NCBI RefSeq assembly: GCF_900177675.1
Contig: NZ_FXWM01000001.1
Coordinates: 2,613,001-2,677,000, forward strand
Direction of reading: 5' to 3'
From: Bacillus sp. OV166
GTDB taxonomy: Bacteria; Bacillota; Bacilli; Bacillales; Cytobacillaceae
DNA length: 64,000 nucleotides
Made by a program: the position numbers and the translations under genes
Notes under the pieces: generated by a model
What the model was told of the DNA's origin: nothing
The model's input: only the letters and a program-made list of their open reading frames with translations
Databases searched by the model: none
In this document: piece by piece, positions 32,169 to 39,812 of the stretch
Position numbering within the stretch: position 1 is the first letter of the stretch
How the letters are laid out: every line of letters begins with the position of its first letter

Positions 32169-33148
32169 TCGTCTATCATTTAATCTCAATCACAGTTGCC
32201 TATATAATTGACCTGTTTATTGGGGATCCACCCGATTGGCCCCATCCTGTAAGATGGATTGGAACCATGATAACTTTTCTTGAAAAACGTTGGAATAATG
32301 GCAAGTCTAAGCGATGGAAAGGGGTGGCCATGCTCCTTTTTATATTACTCTTAGTTTTTTTCATCGTTTTGTTATTAGTTTTAATTGGATATAGGATTGA
32401 TCCTTTTGTTGGAATTTTAGTGGAAAGTATGATTATTTCTACAACCATTGCTCAAAAAAGCTTGAAGGTGGCTTCTCTAGAAGTTTATCGTCCATTAATA
32501 GAAGGGGACCTTCCTGAAGCAAGGAAAAAACTATCCTATATTGTTGGCCGTGATACAGATTCCTTGGATGAGAGTGAAATCGCTCGCGGTACGATTGAGA
32601 CTGTGGCCGAAAATACTAGTGATGGGGTGACGGCCCCCTTGTTTTGGGCACTGATTGGCGGAGCCCCGCTGGCGATGGTTTATCGCGCAGCCAATACATG
32701 TGATTCGATGGTGGGCCACTTGAACGATAGATATAAAGAGTTTGGCTGGGCGTCTGCAAAATGGGATGATGTGATGAACTGGATTCCGAGTCGCGTAACA
32801 GGGATCATCATGCTGATAGGTAAGCAACCGGAAACCATGAGTTTTCAAAAAGCTTGGGCGATTTTATTCCGTGATGCGAAAAAGCATCCGAGCCCGAACA
32901 GCGGCTGGGGGGAAGCGGCAGTTGCAGCTATTTTAGGGATACAGCTTGGCGGAATCAATTATTATAAAGGCATGATATCGAACCGGGCAAAAATGGGTGA
33001 TCCCATTCATACGATCCAAGCGGAACATATCATCAAAGCCAATCACATTCTAAGTAAAACGGTCTTTTTATTTTTACTATTTTTATGGATAGGGGGAATG
33101 CTCCTTGAACTGGCCGTCACATGGCTCGAATCCTCAATATTTATATGA
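32165..33148 (+). CDS. cbiB: adenosylcobinamide-phosphate synthase
   Basis: A 327-residue membrane enzyme that attaches (R)-1-amino-2-propanol phosphate to cobyric acid. The start at 32165 overlaps the fusion gene stop (ATGA) and follows AAAGGAAA; an earlier in-frame ATG at 32120 lies inside the preceding gene. Family phrases are DLFIGDPPDWPHPVRWIG, ARGTIETVAENTSDGVTAPLFW and FRDAKKHPSPNSGWGEAAVAA. Four or more membrane helices are seen. Confidence 0.94.
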   Translation: MIVYHLISITVAYIIDLFIGDPPDWPHPVRWIGTMITFLEKRWNNGKSKRWKGVAMLLFILLLVFFIVLLLVLIGYRIDPFVGILVESMIISTTIAQKSLKVASLEVYRPLIEGDLPEARKKLSYIVGRDTDSLDESEIARGTIETVAENTSDGVTAPLFWALIGGAPLAMVYRAANTCDSMVGHLNDRYKEFGWASAKWDDVMNWIPSRVTGIIMLIGKQPETMSFQKAWAILFRDAKKHPSPNSGWGEAAVAAILGIQLGGINYYKGMISNRAKMGDPIHTIQAEHIIKANHILSKTVFLFLLFLWIGGMLLELAVTWLESSIFI

Positions 33149-34181
33149 GGCAATGGGGCTTGCACTCCCGTTGCAGTTTATAGATTTTAGCGTAAATATT
33201 AACCCGATTGGCCCGCCATCTGCTTTGAAAGAAAAATGGCCGGGTTTTTTTCAAGAAATTAACGTTTATCCAGATCCTTATGCAACACAGCTTAAGGAAA
33301 GGATTGCAAAATCGGAGCAGACCCCGATCGATACAATCCTGATTGGAAATGGAGGAGCAGAGCTTATTACGCTGCTTGCCCGTATGCTTGCCGGCAAAAA
33401 AGTACTCATTGTGGAACCCACATTTTCGGAATATGAACAAGCATGTCGGGCAAACAAATGTGAAATTGTCTACCATCAACTTGTGGAGCCGAACTTTGAA
33501 TTAAATCTAGTCGATTTTCACTCGAGTCTGATGGATGCAGATGCGGTGTTTTTGTGTAATCCAAACAATCCAACAGGTATTTACTATCCGGCCTCTACGG
33601 TTATTTCGATCATTGAGGAATGTGAAAAGCGAGATTGCTTGGTCGTTTTGGATGAAGCATTTTTTGATTTTTTAATAGAATATGAATCAGTTGTTCCATA
33701 CATAAACAAGTTTTCAAATTTAATTATTATTCGCTCGCTGACAAAGATGTTTGCAATTCCAGGTATACGCTTGGGATATTTAATCGCTCAGCCAGCTATT
33801 GTTTCAAGCCTTAGCCAGTTACAATCACATTGGAGTACCAATACCATTGCGTTATTAGCAGGGGAACTTTGTCTGCAAAATGAATTTTTTATTAAAGAGT
33901 CACAGGCATATATTAGTCATGAGCGGAAAAGGCTGTTTGCATTTTTTACACAGGAAGAATTTGTGGTTTCGTCTTCCAACGTGAATTTCTATTTATTGAA
34001 GGATCCGCATTTGAAAGATCAGTTTGCGTTGTTTGAGTTCCTTCTTCATCAAGGAATCATTCCAAGGCATACCTTTAATTTTCCTGGTTTAGAGGGAAGA
34101 TGGCTTCGGTTTGCCATAAAAAGTAATCAAGAAAATAATCAACTAATGGAAGTGTTGGTGAAATGGCGTCATCATCATTAA
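33105..34181 (+). CDS. cobD: L-threonine-O-3-phosphate decarboxylase (CobD)
   Basis: A 358-residue PLP enzyme that makes aminopropanol phosphate, the substrate of CbiB. The TTG start gives MNWPSHGSNPQYLYEAMGL and DFSVNINPIGPPS, the classical CobD N-terminus, although it overlaps the end of cbiB by 44 bases. CNPNNPTGIYY and the lysine motif RSLTKMFAIPGIRLGY are typical of class I aminotransferase folds. Confidence 0.93.
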   Translation: MNWPSHGSNPQYLYEAMGLALPLQFIDFSVNINPIGPPSALKEKWPGFFQEINVYPDPYATQLKERIAKSEQTPIDTILIGNGGAELITLLARMLAGKKVLIVEPTFSEYEQACRANKCEIVYHQLVEPNFELNLVDFHSSLMDADAVFLCNPNNPTGIYYPASTVISIIEECEKRDCLVVLDEAFFDFLIEYESVVPYINKFSNLIIIRSLTKMFAIPGIRLGYLIAQPAIVSSLSQLQSHWSTNTIALLAGELCLQNEFFIKESQAYISHERKRLFAFFTQEEFVVSSSNVNFYLLKDPHLKDQFALFEFLLHQGIIPRHTFNFPGLEGRWLRFAIKSNQENNQLMEVLVKWRHHH

Positions 34182-34735
34182 TCTTCATAACAGGCGGAGT
34201 AAGAAGTGGGAAGAGCAGCTTTGCTGAGAGGAAAGCAGTAGAGATCGCTCGTAAGACAGGCTGCCAGCTTACCTATCTGGCAACCGGTGTTCCTTCTGAC
34301 CAAGAAATGAAGGAACGAATTGAAAAGCACCAACTTGATCGAGATTCAGCAACTTACCGGTGGAAAACGTATGAACGGTCAGTTAAAATCGGGAATATAG
34401 CTGATGACTTTAATGGCGAGGATGTTATTTTGTTGGATTGTGTCACGACTCTATTAAATAATGAATTGTTTTCTTCTGCGCAAGCATGGGATGAACGTTT
34501 TTTAGAAACGGTTAAAGAAAATGTGATTACAGGGATTACTTCGATAAAAAATCATGCTCGGACAATAATTGTCGTCAGTAATGAAGTATTAAACGAGCCG
34601 TTACTTGGAAATGATCTGGTGTTTACCTATGGCCGCTTGCTGGGCCAAATCCATCAATATTTAGTCAAGGAAGCGGAGTTAGTGTTTTTAGTGGAGGCAG
34701 GGATTCCTATCGTAATGAAGGGAGTATCGCAATGA
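34163..34735 (+). CDS. cobU: adenosylcobinamide kinase / guanylyltransferase
   Basis: A 190-residue bifunctional enzyme that phosphorylates cobinamide and transfers GMP from GTP to make GDP-cobinamide. Walker A is GGVRSGKSS at residues 11-19. RIEKHQLDR carries the guanylylated histidine. LLDCVTTLLNNEL and VVSNEVLNEPLLGNDL are also typical. It overlaps both neighbours by a few bases. Confidence 0.93.
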   Translation: MASSSLIFITGGVRSGKSSFAERKAVEIARKTGCQLTYLATGVPSDQEMKERIEKHQLDRDSATYRWKTYERSVKIGNIADDFNGEDVILLDCVTTLLNNELFSSAQAWDERFLETVKENVITGITSIKNHARTIIVVSNEVLNEPLLGNDLVFTYGRLLGQIHQYLVKEAELVFLVEAGIPIVMKGVSQ

Positions 34736-36240
34736 AAGGAATCATGATTCAGGGTACGGCTTCAGATGTGGGCAAAAGTCTAATTGTAACGGCGATGTGC
34801 CGAATACTTGCCAATGAGGGAGTAAAGGTCGCCCCATTTAAATCGCAAAACATGTCCAATAACTCGTACGTGACACAAGACGGTAAAGAAATTGGCAGAG
34901 CACAAGGGATTCAGGCGGAAGCTGCTAGAGTGGAGCCAACTATTTGGATGAATCCTATTCTATTAAAGCCAGGGTCAGATCAGCATGCCGAAATTGTTTA
35001 TCTAGGAAAAGCGATCGAAACCCTTTCGGGGCGTGGGTATCGGGATCATTTTTATGAGAAGGGGTTAGAGGTGATTAAGAAATCAATTCATCAGCTTGCC
35101 GATGAATTTGATGTTGTGGTGATTGAGGGAGCAGGCAGCCCGGTTGAAATCAATTTAAAGGACCGCGAGTTAGTGAATATGAAGGTAGCCGAACTTGCCG
35201 ATGTACCAGTTATACTGGTTGCTGATATTGATCGCGGCGGGGTATTTGCTAGTATTGTTGGCACACTTGAATTATTGGAGCCTTACGAAAGGCAACGAGT
35301 TGTTGGTGTAATTATCAATAAATTCCGCGGAGATATCACCCTATTTGAAGATGGAGTTCAGTGGCTGGAGGAGAAAACAGGTATCCCTGTATTGGGTGTA
35401 TTGCCATTTGTGGAGAATCATATGATCGATGGAGAGGATTCTTTATCGATTCGCAGCCAATTTTCTAATCAGAATCAAGGGACAATTGATATTGCAGTCA
35501 TCAACCTGCCGTTTATTTCAAATTACAGTGATCTGGAACCGTTTTTATTTGAAAAAGATGTTTCGCTCCGTTTGGTCAATCATGCGAGTGAGTTTGGACA
35601 GCCAGATGCCGTTATCCTTCCGGGGACGAAAAGTACGATTAGCGACTTGAAAAATTTAAGAGATAAACAGTTAGATATCTTAGTCCAAACCTACGTAGCA
35701 AATGGCGGTTATATTGTTGGGATTTGCGGCGGGTATCAAATCCTTGGCGGATATTTGATCGATGAAGTTGGTTCCGACACTGGGATACCGAACTACAAGG
35801 TGAAGGGGTTAGGAGTGATTCCTGCTGCTACCACTTTTTATAAAGAAAAGGAAACAAATCGAGTCAGTGCACTGTATCACAAGGAGATAGAATTACCAAT
35901 CCACCAGCCGATCGTAGGGTATGAAATCCATTTAGGAAAGACTATATTTTCTAAAGAAGTCTGTCCGTTTTTAACATTATCAAACGGGGAAGAAGAAGGC
36001 TATATCGCCAATGACGGTCAAATTATCGGAACGTACCTTCACCATTTATTTCATAATGATGAGTGGAGAAATCACTGGTTAAACATGATTCGGACAAGGA
36101 AAGGACTCCCAGCTGAAGCAATTCGTTCAATTAGCGACTATAAGGACAAACGATTTGATTCTATCGCTGCCGAAATGAAAAGTCATCTAAAATGGAATCT
36201 GATTAAAAAGATTATCAATCAATGGGGTTCAAAAACATGA
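34732..36240 (+). CDS. cobQ: cobyric acid synthase (CobQ/CbiP)
   Basis: A 502-residue amidotransferase that amidates four side chains of adenosylcobyrinic acid a,c-diamide. The N-terminal half is a dethiobiotin-synthetase-like ATPase (MIQGTASDVGKSLI, FKSQNMSNNSYVT, IEGAGSPVEINL). The C-terminal half is a class I glutaminase-like domain with the nucleophile in VGICGGYQILGG and the histidine in TYLHHLFHND. Its presence implies that cobyrinic acid diamide reaches this cell, from outside or from genes elsewhere. Confidence 0.95.
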   Translation: MKGIMIQGTASDVGKSLIVTAMCRILANEGVKVAPFKSQNMSNNSYVTQDGKEIGRAQGIQAEAARVEPTIWMNPILLKPGSDQHAEIVYLGKAIETLSGRGYRDHFYEKGLEVIKKSIHQLADEFDVVVIEGAGSPVEINLKDRELVNMKVAELADVPVILVADIDRGGVFASIVGTLELLEPYERQRVVGVIINKFRGDITLFEDGVQWLEEKTGIPVLGVLPFVENHMIDGEDSLSIRSQFSNQNQGTIDIAVINLPFISNYSDLEPFLFEKDVSLRLVNHASEFGQPDAVILPGTKSTISDLKNLRDKQLDILVQTYVANGGYIVGICGGYQILGGYLIDEVGSDTGIPNYKVKGLGVIPAATTFYKEKETNRVSALYHKEIELPIHQPIVGYEIHLGKTIFSKEVCPFLTLSNGEEEGYIANDGQIIGTYLHHLFHNDEWRNHWLNMIRTRKGLPAEAIRSISDYKDKRFDSIAAEMKSHLKWNLIKKIINQWGSKT

Positions 36241-37025
36241 AGTTTTTGAAAGGCTTCTTGATTAATATTCAATTCTTTACAGCAATCCCTATAACACTCG
36301 AGTTACCTATGGATAAAGACCATCTTAAAAAGGCAGTCCAAGCCTTCCCACTCGTTGGATTAATACAAGGGATCATTTATTCAGCGGTATTTTATCTGTG
36401 TCTTGAATTTACTCCGTTTTCCCATCTTGCTTGTGCATTCTTGCTTTGGCTGGTAACGATTTTTCTGACCGGAGGAATTCATCTGGATGGCTGGATGGAT
36501 GCAAGTGACGCTTATTTTTCCTATCAAGATCAAGGGAAAAGGCTGGAAATTATGAAGGATCCAAGAACGGGCGCCTTTGGTGTCCTCTCCATTCTTGTTT
36601 TATTAAGCTGTCGGTTTCTATTTATGTATGAGAGTACAGCAAAGATCGAAAACGTACTATTTATTATGATTGCAGTCATTCCTTTTTTAAGTAAAACTGT
36701 CATGGGTGTTCTGTTGTTAACGGTAAAGTCAGCCAAGGATGAGGGGCTGGGCGCGTTATTCCAGAATGCGGCGAAACCGCAGGCATTATGGCTATATCCT
36801 ATTTATTTAATTGGTGTACTAGTTCTTGTTAATTTATTCATAAATAAATTCTTCTTAATAGGGTTATTGATTTTGGCTGCAGCATGCTGTTTATTCCTTT
36901 TTCGTCGGAAAGCTGTGCAATGGTTCGGCGGTATAACGGGGGATGTCTTAGGTGCAGCTGTTGAAGGGACTGAGTTAATTCTGTGGATGACCGTGTGGTT
37001 ATTGCATTATTTCGTCATGGTGTAA
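36237..37025 (+). CDS. cobS: adenosylcobinamide-GDP ribazoletransferase
   Basis: A 262-residue membrane enzyme that joins GDP-cobinamide and alpha-ribazole (phosphate) to cobalamin (phosphate). The ATG at 36237 overlaps the cobQ stop (ATGA) and is preferred over an in-frame ATG 15 bases earlier. Signatures are FFTAIPI, GGIHLDGWMDASDAYFS, MKDPRTGAFGV and GGITGDVLGAAVEGTE. About six membrane segments are seen. Confidence 0.94.
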   Translation: MKFLKGFLINIQFFTAIPITLELPMDKDHLKKAVQAFPLVGLIQGIIYSAVFYLCLEFTPFSHLACAFLLWLVTIFLTGGIHLDGWMDASDAYFSYQDQGKRLEIMKDPRTGAFGVLSILVLLSCRFLFMYESTAKIENVLFIMIAVIPFLSKTVMGVLLLTVKSAKDEGLGALFQNAAKPQALWLYPIYLIGVLVLVNLFINKFFLIGLLILAAACCLFLFRRKAVQWFGGITGDVLGAAVEGTELILWMTVWLLHYFVMV

Positions 37026-37594
37026 CAGAAGAAAATAGACGGAAAGCCTATCTAGGGTGGAATGATTCGCCTTTATGTCCGAAATCAAAAACTACATTCG
37101 TAACAAAAAGCTATCAGCACTATTTTTCTAGTGATTTGCAAAGATGTACTAATACAGCGCAAATATTATTTCCAAACTCTAGCCCCTATTTATTAAAAGA
37201 ATTACGAGAAATGAATTTCGGCAAATGGGAAGGGAAAACGTATGAAGACTTGAAAGAAAATAGTCTCTACCGCCAATGGCTGGAAGATCCTGTTTTGCAT
37301 TGTCCGCCTGACGGAGAATCATTTGATGAGTTCACTAAAAGAGTTGATGCTGGCTGGGCTAGGATGATTGGAGAGATTCTCGATTCAAGTTTGCAGAACG
37401 CAGCAGTAATTACACATGGGGGAGTCATCAGATATCTTTTATCAAAATTTGCCCCACACCAAAAAGAATTTTGGGAGTGGCAGGTTAACCATGATCAGGG
37501 GTTCGAACTCATATTTGAAAAAGATTCTTTAAGGAGGGGGACGCGGTGCACTTTATTATTGGAGGTGCCTTTAACGGCAAAAGGGCATGGGTAA
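36983..37594 (+). CDS. cobC: alpha-ribazole phosphatase (histidine phosphatase family)
   Basis: A 203-residue phosphatase with the RHG motif (FRHGVTEENRRKAYLG; residues 10-25), EMNFGKWEGKTYEDL and the second catalytic histidine in AVITHGGVIRYLLS. It would dephosphorylate alpha-ribazole 5'-phosphate or cobalamin phosphate. The GTG start lies inside the end of cobS, a 43-base overlap. The end overlaps the next gene. Confidence 0.88.
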   Translation: MDDRVVIALFRHGVTEENRRKAYLGWNDSPLCPKSKTTFVTKSYQHYFSSDLQRCTNTAQILFPNSSPYLLKELREMNFGKWEGKTYEDLKENSLYRQWLEDPVLHCPPDGESFDEFTKRVDAGWARMIGEILDSSLQNAAVITHGGVIRYLLSKFAPHQKEFWEWQVNHDQGFELIFEKDSLRRGTRCTLLLEVPLTAKGHG

Positions 37595-37980
37595 AGAATA
37601 CCTACACTGCATACAAGAATAAACATTGGGTCTCAGCATATGATAACCATTCTCTCCCGATAAATTTAATCGATTTTGGCAAGGATGTGATGGTCCTTGA
37701 GGGAGTAGAAATTTGGTTGAAAGATTTAACGGCGACAAATGATGCCGACCAGTGTCGAAAGATCTGGAATGATTGTTTAGAGAATTGGCTAACTTGGGAA
37801 CGAATTAGCGAACATCACCAATTAGTTGTGATTGGAACAGATATCACAAAAGGAATTGTGCCATTGGAAGTAGAAAATAGACTATGGCGGGATGTAACAG
37901 GATGGGCCTATCAAGATATCGCAGCAAAATCAGCAAAGGTTGACGTCATTTGGTATGGATTAAAGCAAACTATTAAGTAA
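37546..37980 (+). CDS. degenerate CobU-like protein
   Basis: A 144-residue protein. The start MHFIIGGAFNGKRAWVKNTY is a CobU-type P-loop in which the final Ser/Thr of GKS/T is arginine. VMVLEGVEIWLKDL, DCLENWLTW and VVIGTDITKGIVPLEVENR-LWRDVTGW follow the CobU order (the family has SNEVGxGxVP there). The guanylylated histidine of cobU is not seen. It sits between cobC and the adenosyltransferase, in the riboswitch operon, so it probably binds a corrinoid or nucleotide as a partner. Whether it is active is unknown. Confidence 0.65.
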   Translation: MHFIIGGAFNGKRAWVKNTYTAYKNKHWVSAYDNHSLPINLIDFGKDVMVLEGVEIWLKDLTATNDADQCRKIWNDCLENWLTWERISEHHQLVVIGTDITKGIVPLEVENRLWRDVTGWAYQDIAAKSAKVDVIWYGLKQTIK

Positions 37981-37995
37981 AGGGGAGAAGTTTCA

Positions 37996-38580
37996 ATGAG
38001 AATTTACACAAGAACAGGTGACAAAGGAAAAACAAGCATAATAGGTGGCAGGGTAGACAAGGATGATACCCGTGTGGAAGCGTATGGAACGGTAGATGAA
38101 GTGAATTGCTTTGTCGGTCAGGCGATTCAAGAGCTTGACCCCAAATTATTCAAGGACGTGCTTGATGATCTGGAGAAAATTCAACATGAATTATTTGATT
38201 GTGGCGGCGACCTTGCTAATGTGACTGAGAAGCGAGTGATAAAGCTGCAGCAAGAATCGATTGATTACCTTGAAAAGAAAATAGATGAATACATTAAAGA
38301 AGCACCAGAACTCGAGCGATTTATTTTACCAGGAGGAACCAAGCCCGCGGCATCGATTCATATTGCTAGAACGGTGACAAGAAGAGCGGAAAGATTAGTT
38401 GTTAAGCTAGTCAAGGCTGACTCTAAAACACCTGAATTAGCCTTAATGTACTTAAACCGCTTATCAGATTATTTCTTTGCATTGGCTAGAGTTATAAACT
38501 TCCGATTAAATGTCAACGACGTTGAGTATGTGCGCAGTGCAAATGTATTCAGGGATGGGAAGCGTAAGGAGGAAAAGTAG
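37996..38580 (+). CDS. cob(I)yrinic acid a,c-diamide adenosyltransferase, PduO type
   Basis: A 194-residue ATP:corrinoid adenosyltransferase that puts the adenosyl group on cob(I)alamin or cobinamide. RIYTRTGDKGKTSIIGG is the ATP-binding N-terminus; VEAYGTVDEVNCFVGQA and the C-terminal ARTVTRRAERLVV with LNRLSDYFFALAR are diagnostic. The family includes Bacillus YvqK and PduO. Adenosylation matches the preference of the downstream amidotransferase and CbiB for adenosylated corrinoids. Confidence 0.94.
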   Translation: MRIYTRTGDKGKTSIIGGRVDKDDTRVEAYGTVDEVNCFVGQAIQELDPKLFKDVLDDLEKIQHELFDCGGDLANVTEKRVIKLQQESIDYLEKKIDEYIKEAPELERFILPGGTKPAASIHIARTVTRRAERLVVKLVKADSKTPELALMYLNRLSDYFFALARVINFRLNVNDVEYVRSANVFRDGKRKEEK

Positions 38581-38581
38581 T

Positions 38582-39073
38582 ATGAAGGGAAAAGTGGTGA
38601 GCGGGCTGGCCATGTTAACGGCATTGTCAGTTGTCGGAGCGATGATAAAAATTCCAGCCATTGTCGGCAGTGTCGCATTGGATGTTTTTCCAGCCCTATT
38701 GGCAGCAGTCCTGTTTGGTGCGGGGGCTGGAGCGGTTGTGGCTGCATTTGGTCATCTCCTATCTGCACTAATAGGTGGTTTCCCATTGGGGCCAATGCAC
38801 TTATTAATTGCTGTCGAAATGGCAATGCTCGTTTGGATGTTTGGACGTCTTTATAAAAACAATAAGGTTTTAGCAAGTGCGCTCTTCATTATTGGGAATG
38901 CATTTGTTGCTCCCTTACCATTTATGTTCTTAATGAATGTCGGTTTTTATTTAGGAATTGTGCCTTCATTGCTAATCGGTTCGGTCATCAATACTGTAAT
39001 TGCACTGGCAGCAATTCCACGCCTTTCTTCATTGGTCAATTTTGGTTTAGCAAAGCGGGAAGAAAAATTATGA
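38582..39073 (+). CDS. cblT: ECF transporter S component, probable alpha-ribazole transporter (CblT)
   Basis: A 163-residue membrane protein with about five hydrophobic segments and GAGAGAVVAAFGHLLSALIGGFP, typical of ECF substrate-binding components. The ATG at 38582 follows AAGGAGGAAAAG. CblT and CblS together are known to take up and phosphorylate alpha-ribazole in Geobacillus and related bacteria. Adjacency to the kinase in a cobalamin riboswitch operon supports this call over a general vitamin transporter. The energising EcfA/T parts are not in the window. Confidence 0.8.
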   Translation: MKGKVVSGLAMLTALSVVGAMIKIPAIVGSVALDVFPALLAAVLFGAGAGAVVAAFGHLLSALIGGFPLGPMHLLIAVEMAMLVWMFGRLYKNNKVLASALFIIGNAFVAPLPFMFLMNVGFYLGIVPSLLIGSVINTVIALAAIPRLSSLVNFGLAKREEKL

Positions 39074-39786
39074 GAGATATTATAACCGTTCCTTTAAATG
39101 GTATGGACTCCCTCATTATTGCTTGTGATAATAGTGGAGCTATCGGGATGAAGGAAAAAGATCTAGTTTATGTCCCATACGAAACGGTGGCTTATTATTC
39201 GTTTAGAGTTGCGGTCATGGAATGTATCTCAGCAGGCGCGGAGCCCATTTCAGTGGTGCTCCACAACTTCTGTGGAAATGAACCCTGGGATGAATTGGTT
39301 AGTGGCATTCAAAAAGGTTTGCACGACCTAAATCTATCAGATGTATTGATTACGGGTAGTACAGAAAGTAATTTTTCACTGATGCAATCTGCACTTGGCT
39401 TAGTTGTTATCGGCAAAAAATTGACTGCTCAAACATTAGAAATGGCTTACTCTAACCAATTGAGGTTTGCTGTTGTAGGTATGCCTTTGGTTGGGGAGGA
39501 AGTGATCGAACAAAATGATCAAGTTGCCCCTCTGTCCGTTTTTCAGAAGATCAGTAGGATTCATGATGTAATGGTTTGGCCGGTTGGTTCGAAAGGGATT
39601 TTATATGAGATCAATCAGATGTTCCCTAATCTAGAATTTTCACAGGAAATGATCATCCCAAACGTAGATATTTTAAAATCAGCTGGACCAGCTACCTGCT
39701 TTCTGGCTGTGTATGATCTAGGACAGGAAGAAACAGTAATGAAAACAGCAGGAAGATTTTTCAACCTATTGGAAATAAAAAAATAG
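39070..39786 (+). CDS. cblS: alpha-ribazole kinase (CblS)
   Basis: A 238-residue AIR-synthase-like kinase. Phrases DSLIIACDNSGAIG, YYSFRVAVMECISAGAEPISVV and LITGSTESNF are the ThiL/PurM-like ATP-binding pattern. With the CblT transporter it supplies alpha-ribazole 5'-phosphate to cobS, by-passing cobT, which is absent here. The start overlaps the cblT stop. It is the last gene of the operon. Confidence 0.82.
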   Translation: MRDIITVPLNGMDSLIIACDNSGAIGMKEKDLVYVPYETVAYYSFRVAVMECISAGAEPISVVLHNFCGNEPWDELVSGIQKGLHDLNLSDVLITGSTESNFSLMQSALGLVVIGKKLTAQTLEMAYSNQLRFAVVGMPLVGEEVIEQNDQVAPLSVFQKISRIHDVMVWPVGSKGILYEINQMFPNLEFSQEMIIPNVDILKSAGPATCFLAVYDLGQEETVMKTAGRFFNLLEIKK

Positions 39787-39812
39787 CACGCATCGATTGC
39801 GTGCTATTCACC
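39782..39812. terminator. bidirectional terminator between cblS and the penicillin-binding protein gene
   Basis: A perfect 10-base stem AATAGCACGC / GCGTGCTATT with loop atcgatt lies between convergent genes, with an A-run on one side and TTC/T-rich sequence beyond. Confidence 0.8.
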
